Shown piece by piece: positions 10,964 to 20,036 of a stretch of 64,000 nucleotides of DNA. The position numbers and the translations under genes are program-made. Location of the stretch: the NCBI RefSeq assembly GCF_025380365.1, contig NZ_JAOCQF010000001.1, positions 1,054,001 through 1,118,000 on the forward strand, given 5' to 3'. Below the pieces are notes generated by a model. The model was not told where the DNA came from and did not search any database. It saw only the letters and a list, made by a program, of their open reading frames with translations. The stretch is from Albidovulum sediminis. Lineage in GTDB: Bacteria > Pseudomonadota > Alphaproteobacteria > Rhodobacterales > Rhodobacteraceae. Positions within the stretch are counted from its first letter, which is position 1. Every line of letters begins with the position of its first letter.

Positions 10964-12175
10964 ATGTCGAAGATCAAGGTTGAGAACCCCGTCGTCGAGC
11001 TTGATGGCGACGAAATGACCCGGATCATCTGGGACTTCATCAAGAAGAAGCTGATCCTGCCCTATCTCGACATCGACCTGAAATACTACGACCTCGGGAT
11101 CGAGGAACGCGACCGCACCGAGGACCAGGTCACCGTCGATGCGGCGAACGCGATCAAGCGCTACGGCGTTGGCGTGAAATGCGCCACTATCACGCCCGAC
11201 GAGGCGCGCGTCGAGGAGTTCGGGCTGAAGCAGATGTGGCGCTCGCCCAACGGGACGATCCGCAACATCCTTGGCGGCGTGATCTTCCGCCAGCCGATCC
11301 TCTGCCGCAACGTGCCGCGACTGGTGCCGGGCTGGACCAAGCCCGTCGTCGTCGGCCGCCACGCCTTCGGCGACCAGTACCGCGCCACCGATTTCCGCTT
11401 TCCCGGCAAGGGCAAGCTGACCATGAAGTTCGTGGGCGAGGACGGCACCGTGATCGAGCGCGAGGTCTTCGACGCGCCCTCGGCCGGGGTGGCGATGGGG
11501 ATGTACAACCTCGACGACTCGATCCGCGACTTCGCCCGCGCCTCGCTCAACTACGGGCTGAACCTTGGCTGGCCGGTCTACCTGTCCACCAAGAACACCA
11601 TCCTGAAGGCCTATGACGGCCGCTTCAAGGACCTGTTCCAGGAAATCTACGAGCAGGAGTTCGAGGCCGATTTCAGGGCGAAGGGCATCCATTACGAGCA
11701 CCGGCTGATCGACGACATGGTGGCCTCGGCGCTGAAATGGTCGGGCGGCTATGTCTGGGCCTGCAAGAACTACGACGGCGACGTGCAGTCCGACACGGTG
11801 GCGCAGGGCTTCGGCTCGCTCGGCCTCATGACCAGCGTGCTGATGACGCCGGACGGCAAGGTGGTGGAGGCCGAGGCCGCGCATGGCACCGTCACCCGCC
11901 ACTTCCGCCAGCACCAGCAGGGCAAGGCGACATCGACCAACTCGATCGCCTCGATCCATGCCTGGACCGGGGGCCTCAGGCACCGCGCCAAGCTCGACGG
12001 CAACGCGGAACTGGCACATTTTGCCGAGACGCTGGAGCGGGTGACGGTCCAGTGCGTCGAGGACGGGTTCATGACCAAGGACCTCGCGCTTCTGGTCGGG
12101 CCCGACCAGGCCTGGCTGACGACGATGGGATATCTCGAGAAGGTGGACGAATACCTGAACCGAGCGCTGGCCTGA
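10964..12175 (+). CDS. icd: NADP-dependent isocitrate dehydrogenase (eukaryote-like type)
   Basis: The 403-residue enzyme oxidises isocitrate to 2-oxoglutarate in the TCA cycle, making NADPH. It starts [21 protein letters not shown] and contains the substrate segment [10 protein letters not shown], the metal-site [20 protein letters not shown] and the NADP segment [21 protein letters not shown]. These features mark the homodimeric type shared with eukaryotes and alphaproteobacteria rather than the Escherichia coli type. I chose 10,964 because conservation begins there; the upstream frame is unsupported. A hairpin and repeat follow. Confidence 0.97.
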   Translation: MSKIKVENPVVELDGDEMTRIIWDFIKKKLILPYLDIDLKYYDLGIEERDRTEDQVTVDAANAIKRYGVGVKCATITPDEARVEEFGLKQMWRSPNGTIRNILGGVIFRQPILCRNVPRLVPGWTKPVVVGRHAFGDQYRATDFRFPGKGKLTMKFVGEDGTVIEREVFDAPSAGVAMGMYNLDDSIRDFARASLNYGLNLGWPVYLSTKNTILKAYDGRFKDLFQEIYEQEFEADFRAKGIHYEHRLIDDMVASALKWSGGYVWACKNYDGDVQSDTVAQGFGSLGLMTSVLMTPDGKVVEAEAAHGTVTRHFRQHQQGKATSTNSIASIHAWTGGLRHRAKLDGNAELAHFAETLERVTVQCVEDGFMTKDLALLVGPDQAWLTTMGYLEKVDEYLNRALA

Positions 12176-12205
12176 GAGGTTTCGCCGCCTGACGGCGGCG
12201 ATCCG

Positions 12206-12256
12206 CCGGGGGGCGCTGCCCCCCGGACCCCCCGGGATACTTGGAAAAAGAAGAAT
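12206..12256 (+). terminator. icd terminator hairpin joined to dispersed repeat, copy 2
   Basis: CCGGGGGGC (12,206-12,214) pairs with GCCCCCCGG (12,218-12,226) over a 3-base loop, 30 bases after the icd stop. It runs straight into the repeat core CGGGATACTTGGAAAAAG (12,233-12,250) plus AAGAA, the same element as at 7,336-7,372 in the other orientation. It lies between convergent genes and probably ends transcription from icd. Confidence 0.65.
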
Positions 12257-12266
12257 GGGGCTGGGA

Positions 12267-12962
12267 TCAGAGCCGGCGATCGCCGGGGCCCCGGCGCATG
12301 CGCTCGAAGCTCATGGATATGTGGGCGCGCTGGATCAGCGCGGCGGAGTGGAGATCGCCCACCTCGAGCGCCATGACGATGTCTTCGACCTCGCGGCGAA
12401 AGATCGCGATCTCGGCGGCGAGGTCGAGGCGGTCGGCGAAGACCGACTTCAGCCAGATGCGTGTGGTGCGGAAGTAGAGCCGTTCGCAGATCTCGCGCAG
12501 GGGTTCGTTCGCGGTGAGCTTCAGCAGCGCCAGGAAGACATCCATGATCAGCTCGGCGAAGGCGCGCGGGTCGGGATCGGGGCCGAAGCCGCGGGTGCGG
12601 GAAAGCAGGGCGGCGAATTCCGCGCGGAGGGCGGCGTCGGGCGGGACCGGGTCGAGCCTTCCGGTCAGTTCGGCCAGTTCGAGCCGGAGACGGTAGGTCT
12701 GGGCCAGTTCCTCGACCTCGACATCGGTCACGAAGGTGCCGACACCGTGGACGGACTGGACAAGCCCCTCGCCCTCGAGCCGGGCGAGGACGCGGCGCAG
12801 GGGGGTGCGGCTGATCCCGAACTCGGCCGCGAGCGCCTCTTCGGAGAGCCGGGTGCCGGGGGCGTAGTCGAGCAGGCAGATGCGGCTGCGCAGGACCCCG
12901 TGCATTCGCTCGAAACGGTCGCGCGCGCTGGCGGGGGCAGATTCGGGGGTGGCTTCGGTCAT
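12267..12962 (-). CDS. GntR/FCD-family transcriptional regulator
   Basis: This 231-residue regulator has a GntR winged helix at residues 15-80 (LSEEALAAEFGISRTPLRRVLARLEGEGLV, then HGVGTFVT) and an all-helical FCD ligand domain from about 85 to 225. FCD proteins sense small organic acids and amino acids. It is the last gene of a minus-strand cluster (M24 hydrolase, M20 deacetylase, EamA exporter, regulator) and overlaps the exporter gene by four bases. The TTGTGCACAA sites in front of the cluster fit the FCD operator type, so it probably controls this operon. Confidence 0.88.
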   Translation of the reverse strand: MTEATPESAPASARDRFERMHGVLRSRICLLDYAPGTRLSEEALAAEFGISRTPLRRVLARLEGEGLVQSVHGVGTFVTDVEVEELAQTYRLRLELAELTGRLDPVPPDAALRAEFAALLSRTRGFGPDPDPRAFAELIMDVFLALLKLTANEPLREICERLYFRTTRIWLKSVFADRLDLAAEIAIFRREVEDIVMALEVGDLHSAALIQRAHISMSFERMRRGPGDRRL

Positions 12963-13882
12963 CGCGGCCGCGCCCCGGCGGTCTGGCGGTTGACGATGTG
13001 GACGCCCGCGGCCGAGAGCAGGAAGCCCACGAAGGCCGGCGCCGTGACGGTTTCACCGAGCACCGCCCAGGCCACCGCCATGGCGAGCGGCGGCACGAGG
13101 TAGAGCAGCGCCGAGATGCGCGTGGCGTCGCCGCGCTGGAGAAGCGCGATGAAGAGCCCGATCGAGATGATCGAGTTGCCGATCACCAGATAGGCGATGG
13201 AGATGATCAGCTCTCCCGTCCAGTCGACCGCCATCGTCTCGGTCAGCATCGCCGCCGGCAGGAGGACGGCGAAGCCGACGACATACTGGACGATGCCGCC
13301 CACCACCGGGTCGGTCTTCAGCCCGTGCCATTTCTCGAAAAGCGTGGCCAGCGTGATGCCGCCGAGGGCGGCGAGGGCGAGGGCGACGGCGATCCAGGGG
13401 CTGGCGCCCAGCGAGCGGCCCGAGAGGATGACGATGAGGACGCCCGCGAAGCCGAGGACGAGGCCGAACCAGAGGAGCCGCCCGCCGCGGCCGCCGCCGC
13501 TGACGAAGGGGGTGAGCGCCGCCACGAGGATCGGCTGCAGCGCCATGATGATCGCGGTGGTGCCGGCGTTCATGCCCCGCTTCATCGCGAGGTAGGCCAG
13601 CCCGAAGTAGACACACTGGATCAGGAAGCCGGTCAGTGCGATCGCCCCCCAGTGACGCGCCGAGCCGGGCCAGCGGGTGGCGCGAAGGGCGAGAAACGGC
13701 AGCAGCGCCATGACGGCGAGCCCATAGCGGAGCGCGAGCATGGTCAGCGGCTCGATATGGTCGAGGCCCATCTTGGCGAAGGTGTACCCGCCCGACCAGA
13801 GCAGCAGGAAGATGTAGGGGGCGGCGCGCCAGAAGGCGGCGACGGCGGGGCTTTCGGGCGCTGAGGCCGACCCGGCGGTCAT
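12959..13882 (-). CDS. EamA-family (DMT) inner-membrane transporter
   Basis: The 307-residue protein has about ten hydrophobic spans in two repeated halves, typical of EamA permeases of the drug/metabolite transporter superfamily. Recognisable segments are LLLWSGGYTFAKMGLDHIEPL near the start and FVGFLLSAAGVHIVNRQ at the end. Such proteins usually export amino acids or metabolites. The ATG at 13,882 overlaps the deacetylase stop (ATGA), and its own stop overlaps the regulator start, so all three are coupled. Substrate unknown; the context suggests an amino acid derivative. Confidence 0.85.
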   Translation of the reverse strand: MTAGSASAPESPAVAAFWRAAPYIFLLLWSGGYTFAKMGLDHIEPLTMLALRYGLAVMALLPFLALRATRWPGSARHWGAIALTGFLIQCVYFGLAYLAMKRGMNAGTTAIIMALQPILVAALTPFVSGGGRGGRLLWFGLVLGFAGVLIVILSGRSLGASPWIAVALALAALGGITLATLFEKWHGLKTDPVVGGIVQYVVGFAVLLPAAMLTETMAVDWTGELIISIAYLVIGNSIISIGLFIALLQRGDATRISALLYLVPPLAMAVAWAVLGETVTAPAFVGFLLSAAGVHIVNRQTAGARPR

Positions 13883-15039
13883 GCGGAGAGCCTGTCGCCA
13901 AGCCCCTCGAGCATCGTCAGGCACTGGCGAAGCTGGTCGAGGGCGAGGAACTCGTCGGGCTTGTGCGCCTGTTCGATCGAGCCCGGCCCGCAGACGACGA
14001 CCGACATGCCGAGCGCCTGGAAGAGGCCCGCCTCGGTGCCGAAGGGCACGGTGCCGGCACCGTTGGCGCCGGTCAGCGCCATGACGATCGCCTTCGCCTC
14101 GTTCTCCGGGACGGGGATCAGGCCCGCGACCTCTCCGATCACCTCGGTGACGATGTCGGCCGCGGGGCTGACGGCGCGCATCCGCGGCAGCAGATCCTCC
14201 TCGCAGAAACGTTTGAGGTCGGTCTTGACGAAGTCGGCGTCGCCGGGCTGGACGGGGCGCATTTCCCAATCGATGCGCGCCTTGCCGGGGATGACGTTGT
14301 GGGCCACCCCGCCGATGAGCGCGCCGGTGTTGATCGTTGTCCAGGGCGGGTCGAAGGGGCTGGCTGCGGGGGCGCGGGCCTTCAGCCGTTCGCCGAGGTC
14401 GACCAGACGGGCGACGTAGCGGACCGCATATTCCACCGCGTTGACGCCGCGGTCGGGGGCGGAGCCGTGGCCTTCGAGGCCGGTGAAGTGCACGCTGTAT
14501 TCGCAGCAGCCCTTGTGGCCCTCGATCACGCGCATCAAGGTCGGCTCGCCGATGATGGCGACCGAGGGGCGGATCGCACGGGCGGCCAGTACCCCGGCCA
14601 GCGCCTGCGCGCCGAGGCAGCCCACCTCCTCGTCATGGGTGAAGGCGAAGTGGACCGGCCGGCCGGTCGCGCGTTCGGCGAAACGGGGTGCCATGGCGAC
14701 GGCGGCGGCGATGAATCCCTTCATGTCGCAGGTGCCGCGCCCGTAAAGGCGGCCGTCGCGTTCGACCATGGCGAAGGGGTCGGTCGTCCAGTCCTGGTCG
14801 GCAACCGGGACCACGTCGGAATGACCCGAGAGGAGGATGCCCCCTGCCCGTTCCGGCCCGATGGTGGCAAAGAGGTTCGCCTTGGTCCCGCCCGGGTCGC
14901 GGTGGATCTCGACCCGCGCGCCGGCCGCCATCAGCCGTTCGGCCAGGAACTCGATCATCGCAAGGTTGCTGTCCGACGAAACGGTCGGAAAGGCGACAAG
15001 GTCACGCAGAAGGGCGGTCGTCTCGGCGAGCGGGTCCAC
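13879..15039 (-). CDS. M20-family deacetylase (acetylornithine deacetylase-like)
   Basis: The 386-residue M20 metalloenzyme shows GHSDVVPV (metal His and general Asp, residues 72-79), GRGTCDMKGF (metal Asp), THDEEVGCLGAQ (catalytic and metal Glu) and GEPTLMRVIEGHKGC. Sequence pattern is closest to ArgE, which deacetylates N-acetylornithine. Its gene is six bases downstream of a DoeA-like ectoine hydrolase gene, and N-acetyl-diaminobutyrate, the product of ectoine ring opening, is one carbon shorter than acetylornithine. A catabolic deacetylase is therefore as likely as arginine synthesis. Confidence 0.85.
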   Translation of the reverse strand: MDPLAETTALLRDLVAFPTVSSDSNLAMIEFLAERLMAAGARVEIHRDPGGTKANLFATIGPERAGGILLSGHSDVVPVADQDWTTDPFAMVERDGRLYGRGTCDMKGFIAAAVAMAPRFAERATGRPVHFAFTHDEEVGCLGAQALAGVLAARAIRPSVAIIGEPTLMRVIEGHKGCCEYSVHFTGLEGHGSAPDRGVNAVEYAVRYVARLVDLGERLKARAPAASPFDPPWTTINTGALIGGVAHNVIPGKARIDWEMRPVQPGDADFVKTDLKRFCEEDLLPRMRAVSPAADIVTEVIGEVAGLIPVPENEAKAIVMALTGANGAGTVPFGTEAGLFQALGMSVVVCGPGSIEQAHKPDEFLALDQLRQCLTMLEGLGDRLSA

Positions 15040-15045
15040 GTTGCG

Positions 15046-16230
15046 TCAGTCCTTCACGAAAAGCCGGCGTTCGACCGTGCAGAAGGGTTGGGCGGGGCCG
15101 CTCTCGCCGATCAGGATGGTTTCGGTCGTCTCAAGCCCCCAGCTTTCCATCCAGAGCGCGGGCATGAAGTGGAAGACCATGCCGGGTTCCAGCACGGTTT
15201 CATCCTCGGCCCGGATCGAGGCGGTGCGCTCGCCCCAGTCGGGCGGATAGCTGAGGCCGATCGGATAGCCCATGCGGCCTTCGCGGTGGATGCCGTGCTT
15301 CTTCAGGACCGCCATGAAGGCATTGGCGATGTCGCAGGTGCGGTTGCCCGCGCGCGCGGCGTCGAGGCCCGCGGCGATCCCCTCGATCTGGGCCTTCTCG
15401 GCCATGAGCATCTCCGGCGGCGGGGTGCCGAGGAAGACGGTGCGGCAAAGCGGCGCGTGGTAGCGGCGGTAGCAGCCCGAAAGCTCGAAGAACGTGGCCT
15501 CGCCCTTGCGCATCGGCGCGCCGTTCCAGGTCAGGTGCGCGGCGGTGGCGTCGATGCCCGAGGGGGTCAGCGGCACGATCGCCGGGTAGTCGCCCCAGAG
15601 ATCGCCCACCCCGGTGATGCCGGCGTGGAAGATGTCGGCCACGAGGTCGTTCTTCCTGAGGCCCGGTTCGGCCCGCTCGATCGCGGTCGTCACCACCTTG
15701 TCGGAGATCCGCGCGGCGTTGCGGATGAAGGCGATCTCCTCCCCCGACTTCACCAGCCGCTGCCAGTTCACCAGCGCGGTCGCGTCGATCAGCGTGGCGC
15801 CGGGCAGTTCGGCGGCAAGGACGGCGTGGGCCTTGGCGGAGTAATAGTAGTTCTCCATCTCGACCCCGATCCGGGCCTTGTCGAGCCCGAGCGCGCGGAT
15901 GTGGCGGGCCAGGTCCTGCATCGGGTGGCGCACGGTCGACTGGACATAGTTGTCGGCGTAGCCGTGGATCGAGTCCGGCGCCATCCAGCAGGTCCGGAGC
16001 GCGCCGATGCTGTCCATGTGGCGCCCCCACCAGATCGGGTCGCGGTCATGGGTCAGAAGGACGCCCTGGTGGACGTAGAAGGACCAGCCGTCATAGCCGG
16101 TCAGCCAGGCCTGGTTCGACGGGTCGGTGACGAACAGGAGATCAACCCCCGCCCGCACCATCGCCGCGCGGGTCTTCGACAGGCGCCGGGCATATTCGGC
16201 GGCGCTGAAGGGGACATGGGTGTCGGGCAT
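15046..16230 (-). CDS. M24-family hydrolase, ectoine hydrolase (DoeA/EutD)-like
   Basis: The 394-residue protein has the creatinase/prolidase fold of family M24. The N-terminal motif LFVTDPSNQAWLTGYDGWSF, the DNYVQSTVRHPMQDL segment and the closing GYPIGLSYPPDWGERT and FHFMPALWMESWG resemble ectoine hydrolase DoeA, which opens the ectoine ring to N-acetyl-diaminobutyrate. Canonical M24 metal residues are partly changed, as in DoeA. The usual partner doeB is absent in view; an M20 deacetylase gene takes its place. I use the ATG at 16,230 with a GAGG ribosome site. A related amidine hydrolase is the alternative. Confidence 0.78.
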   Translation of the reverse strand: MPDTHVPFSAAEYARRLSKTRAAMVRAGVDLLFVTDPSNQAWLTGYDGWSFYVHQGVLLTHDRDPIWWGRHMDSIGALRTCWMAPDSIHGYADNYVQSTVRHPMQDLARHIRALGLDKARIGVEMENYYYSAKAHAVLAAELPGATLIDATALVNWQRLVKSGEEIAFIRNAARISDKVVTTAIERAEPGLRKNDLVADIFHAGITGVGDLWGDYPAIVPLTPSGIDATAAHLTWNGAPMRKGEATFFELSGCYRRYHAPLCRTVFLGTPPPEMLMAEKAQIEGIAAGLDAARAGNRTCDIANAFMAVLKKHGIHREGRMGYPIGLSYPPDWGERTASIRAEDETVLEPGMVFHFMPALWMESWGLETTETILIGESGPAQPFCTVERRLFVKD

Positions 16231-16254
16231 GGGATGTCGCCTCAAGATGCTGAT

Positions 16255-16347
16255 TTGTGCACAACAGTATTTGCACTCTAGATTGCCAGCAAGTTTATTC
16301 GTGTCGATTTCCGGGTTTCAGCCGCATGCTCAGCAAGATGTGCACAA
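16255..16347 (-). promoter_or_regulatory. promoter of M24/M20/EamA/FCD cluster with two operator-like palindromes
   Basis: On the minus strand TTGCTG (16,292-16,287) and TACTGT (16,269-16,264) are 17 bases apart. The perfect palindrome TTGTGCACAA (16,255-16,264) touches the -10 box. A second, near-perfect copy (ATGTGCACAA) lies at 16,338-16,347, with centres 83 bases apart, close to eight helical turns. The pattern fits an FCD/GntR-type operator pair used by the regulator encoded at the end of the cluster. Confidence 0.6.
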
Positions 16348-16676
16348 CACTCGCCGGAGAGCCAAGGAAAACACCTGCGGAGCCGAGGCGGGGCACCGAC
16401 GAGAACGGCCCGATCGGCCGTGGCCGGACCTGTTCCGCCCGTCCAATCGGCGCGGCGGCGAGAGGTGGCGAAGCTGAACGCGGGCGGTGACGGCGCCCAT
16501 CCGCGCCCGCCCGGGGCCGAGGCAGACACCATCGTTGCCGCAACGGCACGCGCGGTTGCATCGGTATCGGGCGCAGGCTGCGAACGCCCGCCCGACCCTT
16601 GCGCCCGTCCGGTCCTTTCCGCTTTTCTTCGAGGGCGAATCCCCTATGCTGGCGGGAAAGAGCAGGAAGGCCCGAC
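16348..16676. other. intergenic stretch before sspB
   Basis: No convincing gene is seen. Several GC-rich frames cross it on both strands without recognisable protein features. It should contain the sspB promoter, but no clear boxes stand out. Confidence 0.4.
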
Positions 16677-17144
16677 ATGACGCGATCCATCGACTACGGC
16701 AACCTCATGCACCGGGCCATGCGCGGCCTGATCGTCGAGGTGTTGCGTCAGGTGGAACGCGAGGGACTTCCGGGCGAGCACCACTTCTTCATCACCTTCG
16801 ACACCCGCCACCCCGACGCGGCGCTGGCCGACTGGCTGCGGCAACGCTACCCGGAGGAGATGACGGTGGTCATGCAGCACTGGTTCGACAACCTGCAGGT
16901 CGATGACGACGGCTTCTCGGTGACGCTGAATTTCGGCGACCAGCCGGAGCCGCTCTACATCCCCTTCGACGCCATCCGCACCTTCGTCGATCCCTCGGTC
17001 GAGTTCGGGCTGCGGTTCGAGGCGCCGAGCGACGATGACGACGACGAGGATGACGACGACGGCGATGGCGGCGACGACGATCCCGCACCGGGCAGCGAGC
17101 GTCACGATGCCGAGGTGGTGCGCCTCGACCGCTGGCGAAAGTAA
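16677..17144 (+). CDS. sspB: ClpXP adaptor SspB (alphaproteobacterial type)
   Basis: This 155-residue adaptor delivers ssrA-tagged and other substrates to ClpXP in the cytosol. The N-terminal 115 residues match the SspB fold (IDYGNLMHRAMRGLIVEVL, FFITFDTRHPDA, LYIPFDAIRTFVDPSVEFGLRF). A low-complexity acidic linker (about residues 119-140, nearly all D, E and G) follows, then the short end EVVRLDRWRK, likely the ClpX-docking tail. I chose 16,677 (MTRSIDYG) because conservation starts there. Confidence 0.9.
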   Translation: MTRSIDYGNLMHRAMRGLIVEVLRQVEREGLPGEHHFFITFDTRHPDAALADWLRQRYPEEMTVVMQHWFDNLQVDDDGFSVTLNFGDQPEPLYIPFDAIRTFVDPSVEFGLRFEAPSDDDDDEDDDDGDGGDDDPAPGSERHDAEVVRLDRWRK

Positions 17145-17185
17145 CGCGCGCGGTATCCGCCGCACTGTTGCGAAGGTGAGCGACC

Positions 17186-17785
17186 ATGCCCGGTGACCTG
17201 CCGTTGTTCCTGGCCCAGCTTCTGCGCAATCCGCGCGAGATATCGGCTGTCGTCCCCTCCTCTCGCATGCTGGCGGCGGCGATGGCCGAAAGCCTCGGGC
17301 CGCTCGACGGGCCGGTGGCGGAGTTTGGCCCCGGCACCGGGCGCATCACCCGCGGCCTTCTTGACCGCGGCGTCGTGCCCGCCGACCTGACGCTTTACGA
17401 GATGAACGCGGTCTTCAGCGAGCGGTTGCAGCGGGAGTTTCCCGGCGTGCGCGTCCTCAACCGTCCCGCGCAGCAGGCGGCGGAGGATCACCGGGGCACG
17501 CTGGCCGCGGTGGTCAGCGGCCTGCCGCTCCTCTCCATCCCCGAACCCGTCCATCGCGAGATCCTGGCCGCCGCCTTCGCGGCGCTGCGTCCGGGCGGGC
17601 GGTTCGTGCAGTTCACCTACGGCCCGAAGCCGCCGGTGCGCGAGGATGTGCGCGACACGCTGGGCCTTGTCGCGACGCCGGGGCTGCGCGTCTGGGGCAA
17701 CCTTCCGCCCGCGCGCGTCTACATCTATCGCCGCGCCGCAGAATTTTGCGCGGCCCCGCAGGGCGATCACGCATTTCGCATTTGA
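17186..17785 (+). CDS. SAM-dependent methyltransferase, phospholipid N-methyltransferase-like
   Basis: The 199-residue protein starts with a helix [23 protein letters not shown] and has the SAM-binding motif [16 protein letters not shown] (residues 43-58), with LYEMNAVF as the acidic second motif. The N-terminal pattern and size match COG3963, which includes PmtA-type phosphatidylethanolamine N-methyltransferases and some rRNA-dimethylase-like proteins. It probably acts at the inner membrane surface, but methyl acceptor identity is not visible. It lies between sspB and fumC. Confidence 0.75.
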   Translation: MPGDLPLFLAQLLRNPREISAVVPSSRMLAAAMAESLGPLDGPVAEFGPGTGRITRGLLDRGVVPADLTLYEMNAVFSERLQREFPGVRVLNRPAQQAAEDHRGTLAAVVSGLPLLSIPEPVHREILAAAFAALRPGGRFVQFTYGPKPPVREDVRDTLGLVATPGLRVWGNLPPARVYIYRRAAEFCAAPQGDHAFRI

Positions 17786-17841
17786 GGCAGGGGCGGAAAT
17801 CTTCTACTCAGGGGCCGGATTTTGCAGAACGGACCCGAGAC

Positions 17842-19236
17842 ATGACCGCGACCCGCACCGAGACCGACAGCTTCGGACCGCTTGAGGTTCCCGCCGACAA
17901 GTACTGGGGGGCGCAGACGCAGCGTTCCATCATGAACTTTCCCATCGGCTGGGAAAGGCAGCCGGTCGCGATCGTCCGCGCGCTGGGCGTGATCAAGAAG
18001 GCCTGCGCACTGGTCAACATCGCGCAGGGCGACATCGACCCGAAGCTGGGCGAGACCATCGCGGCGGCCGCGCAGGAGGTGATCGAGGGCAGGTTCGACG
18101 ACAACTTCCCGCTGGTGGTCTGGCAGACCGGATCGGGCACGCAGTCGAACATGAACGCGAACGAGGTGATCTCCAACCGCGCGATCGAGATGCTGGGCGG
18201 GGTCAAGGGCTCGAAGAAGCCGGTGCACCCGAACGACCATGTGAACATGGGCCAGTCCTCGAACGACACCTTCCCGACCGCGATGCATGTGGCCATCGGC
18301 ATGATGGCGCGCGACGTCCTTCTGCCGGGGCTGGAGAAGCTGTCGGCGGCGCTTTGGGCGAAGTCGGAGGAATTCCGCGACATCATCAAGATCGGGCGCA
18401 CGCATACACAGGACGCCACGCCGCTGACGCTGGGTCAGGAATTCTCCGGATATGCGACGCAGGTGGACAAGGGGATCGCCCGGGTCAAGGCCTGCCTGCC
18501 CGACATCTATGAACTGGCGCAGGGCGGCACGGCCGTGGGCACCGGGCTGAACACCCGCGTGGGCTGGGACACGCGCGTGGCGGCGGAGATCGCGAAGATC
18601 ACCGGCCTGCCCTTCGTCACCGCGCCGAACAAGTTCGAGGCGCTGGCCGCGCATGACGCGATGGTCATGTTCTCGGGCGCCTTGAAGACCGTCGCGGCGA
18701 GCCTTTTCAAGATCGCCAACGACCTGCGGCTTCTGGGCTCTGGCCCGCGTTCGGGCCTGGGCGAGCTGATCCTGCCGGAGAACGAGCCGGGATCGTCGAT
18801 CATGCCGGGCAAGGTCAACCCGACCCAGGCCGAGGCGCTGACCATGGTCTGCGCCCATGTCATGGGCAACGACGCGGCGGTGGGCTTCGCCGGCAGCCAG
18901 GGCCATTTCGAGCTGAACGTCTACAACCCGATGATGTCCTACAACGTGCTGCAGTCCATGCAGCTTCTGGGCGACGCGGCCGGCAGCTTCACCGACAACA
19001 TGGTGGCGGGCACGCAGGCCAACACCGCGCGCATCGACAAGCTGATGAAGGAAAGCCTGATGCTGGTCACGGCGCTGGCGCCGACCATCGGCTATGACGC
19101 CGCGACCAAGGTCGCCAAGACCGCCCACAAGAACGGCACCACCCTGCGCGAGGAAGCCATCGCGCTGGGCTATGTCGACGGCGAGACCTTCGACCGCATC
19201 GTGCGGCCCGAGGACATGGTCGGCCCCAAGGGCTGA
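17842..19236 (+). CDS. fumC: fumarate hydratase, class II
   Basis: This 464-residue enzyme interconverts fumarate and malate in the TCA cycle. It contains [13 protein letters not shown], the [20 protein letters not shown] segment with active-site residues, and the fumarase/aspartase signature [19 protein letters not shown]. Length and motifs match iron-independent class II FumC. The ATG at 17,842 begins the conserved part ([19 protein letters not shown]). A DUF4169 gene follows after five bases and is probably cotranscribed. Confidence 0.98.
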   Translation: MTATRTETDSFGPLEVPADKYWGAQTQRSIMNFPIGWERQPVAIVRALGVIKKACALVNIAQGDIDPKLGETIAAAAQEVIEGRFDDNFPLVVWQTGSGTQSNMNANEVISNRAIEMLGGVKGSKKPVHPNDHVNMGQSSNDTFPTAMHVAIGMMARDVLLPGLEKLSAALWAKSEEFRDIIKIGRTHTQDATPLTLGQEFSGYATQVDKGIARVKACLPDIYELAQGGTAVGTGLNTRVGWDTRVAAEIAKITGLPFVTAPNKFEALAAHDAMVMFSGALKTVAASLFKIANDLRLLGSGPRSGLGELILPENEPGSSIMPGKVNPTQAEALTMVCAHVMGNDAAVGFAGSQGHFELNVYNPMMSYNVLQSMQLLGDAAGSFTDNMVAGTQANTARIDKLMKESLMLVTALAPTIGYDAATKVAKTAHKNGTTLREEAIALGYVDGETFDRIVRPEDMVGPKG

Positions 19237-19241
19237 GCCGG

Positions 19242-19451
19242 ATGGCCGAGGTCGTCAACCTGCGCCAGGCGAAGAAGCAGGCGGCCCGCAAGGCCGCCCG
19301 CGCCGCGGGGGACGCGAACTCCGCGAAGTTCGGCCGCACGAAGGCCGAGCGAGACCTTCAGGCCGCGCGCACGGAGCAGGAGCGCGCGCGGCTCGACCAG
19401 CATCGGCGCGACCAGAACCGGCGCGAGGGGGACGGGGGGGGCGGCGACTGA
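19242..19451 (+). CDS. DUF4169-family small charged protein
   Basis: This 69-residue protein is very rich in Arg, Lys, Glu and Ala (AEVVNLRQAKKQAARKAARAA, FGRTKAERDLQAARTEQERARLD) and is predicted to be helical. The pattern, including FGRTKAER, matches DUF4169, an alphaproteobacterial family commonly found behind fumC. Function is unknown. Confidence 0.75.
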   Translation: MAEVVNLRQAKKQAARKAARAAGDANSAKFGRTKAERDLQAARTEQERARLDQHRRDQNRREGDGGGGD

Positions 19452-19491
19452 CGGACTTGCCTGCCCGGCCGTCCCGCCCTAGCCTTCGCCC

Positions 19492-19725
19492 ATGTCCCGC
19501 CCGGTCAAACGATCCCTCACGCTGCACGGTCACCGCACTTCCGTCTCGCTCGAGGAGGAGTTCTGGCGCGCCTTCCGGCAGATCGCGGCGGACCGGGGCA
19601 CGGGGCTGAACGCGCTGGCGGCCGAGATCGACGACGGGCGGAGCGGCGACACCGGGCTGGCGACGGCGATCCGGCTTTATGTTCTCGGCGATCTTCAGGC
19701 CCGGCTTGCCGCGCGAAAGGGCTGA
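19492..19725 (+). CDS. ribbon-helix-helix domain protein
   Basis: The 77-residue protein begins MSRPVKRSLTLHGHRTSVSLEEEFWRAFRQIAADRG, a ribbon-helix-helix pattern (strand RTSVSLE followed by two helices) as in the RHH_4 family. Such proteins are small DNA-binding or regulatory factors. In related genomes it often sits behind fumC and the DUF4169 gene, as here. Target unknown. Confidence 0.75.
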   Translation: MSRPVKRSLTLHGHRTSVSLEEEFWRAFRQIAADRGTGLNALAAEIDDGRSGDTGLATAIRLYVLGDLQARLAARKG

Positions 19726-19740
19726 GACACGGCCAGCACC

Positions 19741-19953
19741 CTAGCCTGCCCGGTCCGGCGCAAGGGCGCGGCGCGGCAGGAGCACGGCAGCGGGCGCGCG
19801 CAAGTCGGCCGCGAAAAGATCGATCAGTTCGGCCCGCGACAGGCGCGCGGGTTCAGTCGAAAACCGGGTTGGCCGCGATGGCCGCAGCGCCGGCACGGCA
19901 AGGCGGATGACGGTTTCGGAAAATTCGGCCCAGAGGGCGTGACGGCTTTGCAT
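19741..19953 (-). CDS. possible small protein, unknown
   Basis: A 70-residue frame starts at ATG 19,953 (MQSRHALWAEFSETVIRLAV) and fills the gap between convergent neighbours. It has no recognised domain. Amphipathic helix-like stretches and a sensible start keep it plausible, but GC-rich DNA gives many open frames, so it may not be real. Confidence 0.35.
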   Translation of the reverse strand: MQSRHALWAEFSETVIRLAVPALRPSRPTRFSTEPARLSRAELIDLFAADLRAPAAVLLPRRALAPDRAG

Positions 19954-20036
19954 GACGCTTCCCTCCCCACGAGAGATTGCAGGGCCGGTTGTAGCCTGCG
20001 GCAGACGGCGGCGGCAACGCCCTTCGCCCGCCATGG

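Noticed and set aside
9989..12019. 676-residue open frame on the minus strand opposite icd and the HD hydrolase gene
   Set aside because: Antisense to conserved genes, with no recognisable features.
13963..16281. 772-residue open frame on the plus strand opposite the M20 and M24 genes
   Set aside because: It has no domain and shadows two conserved enzymes.
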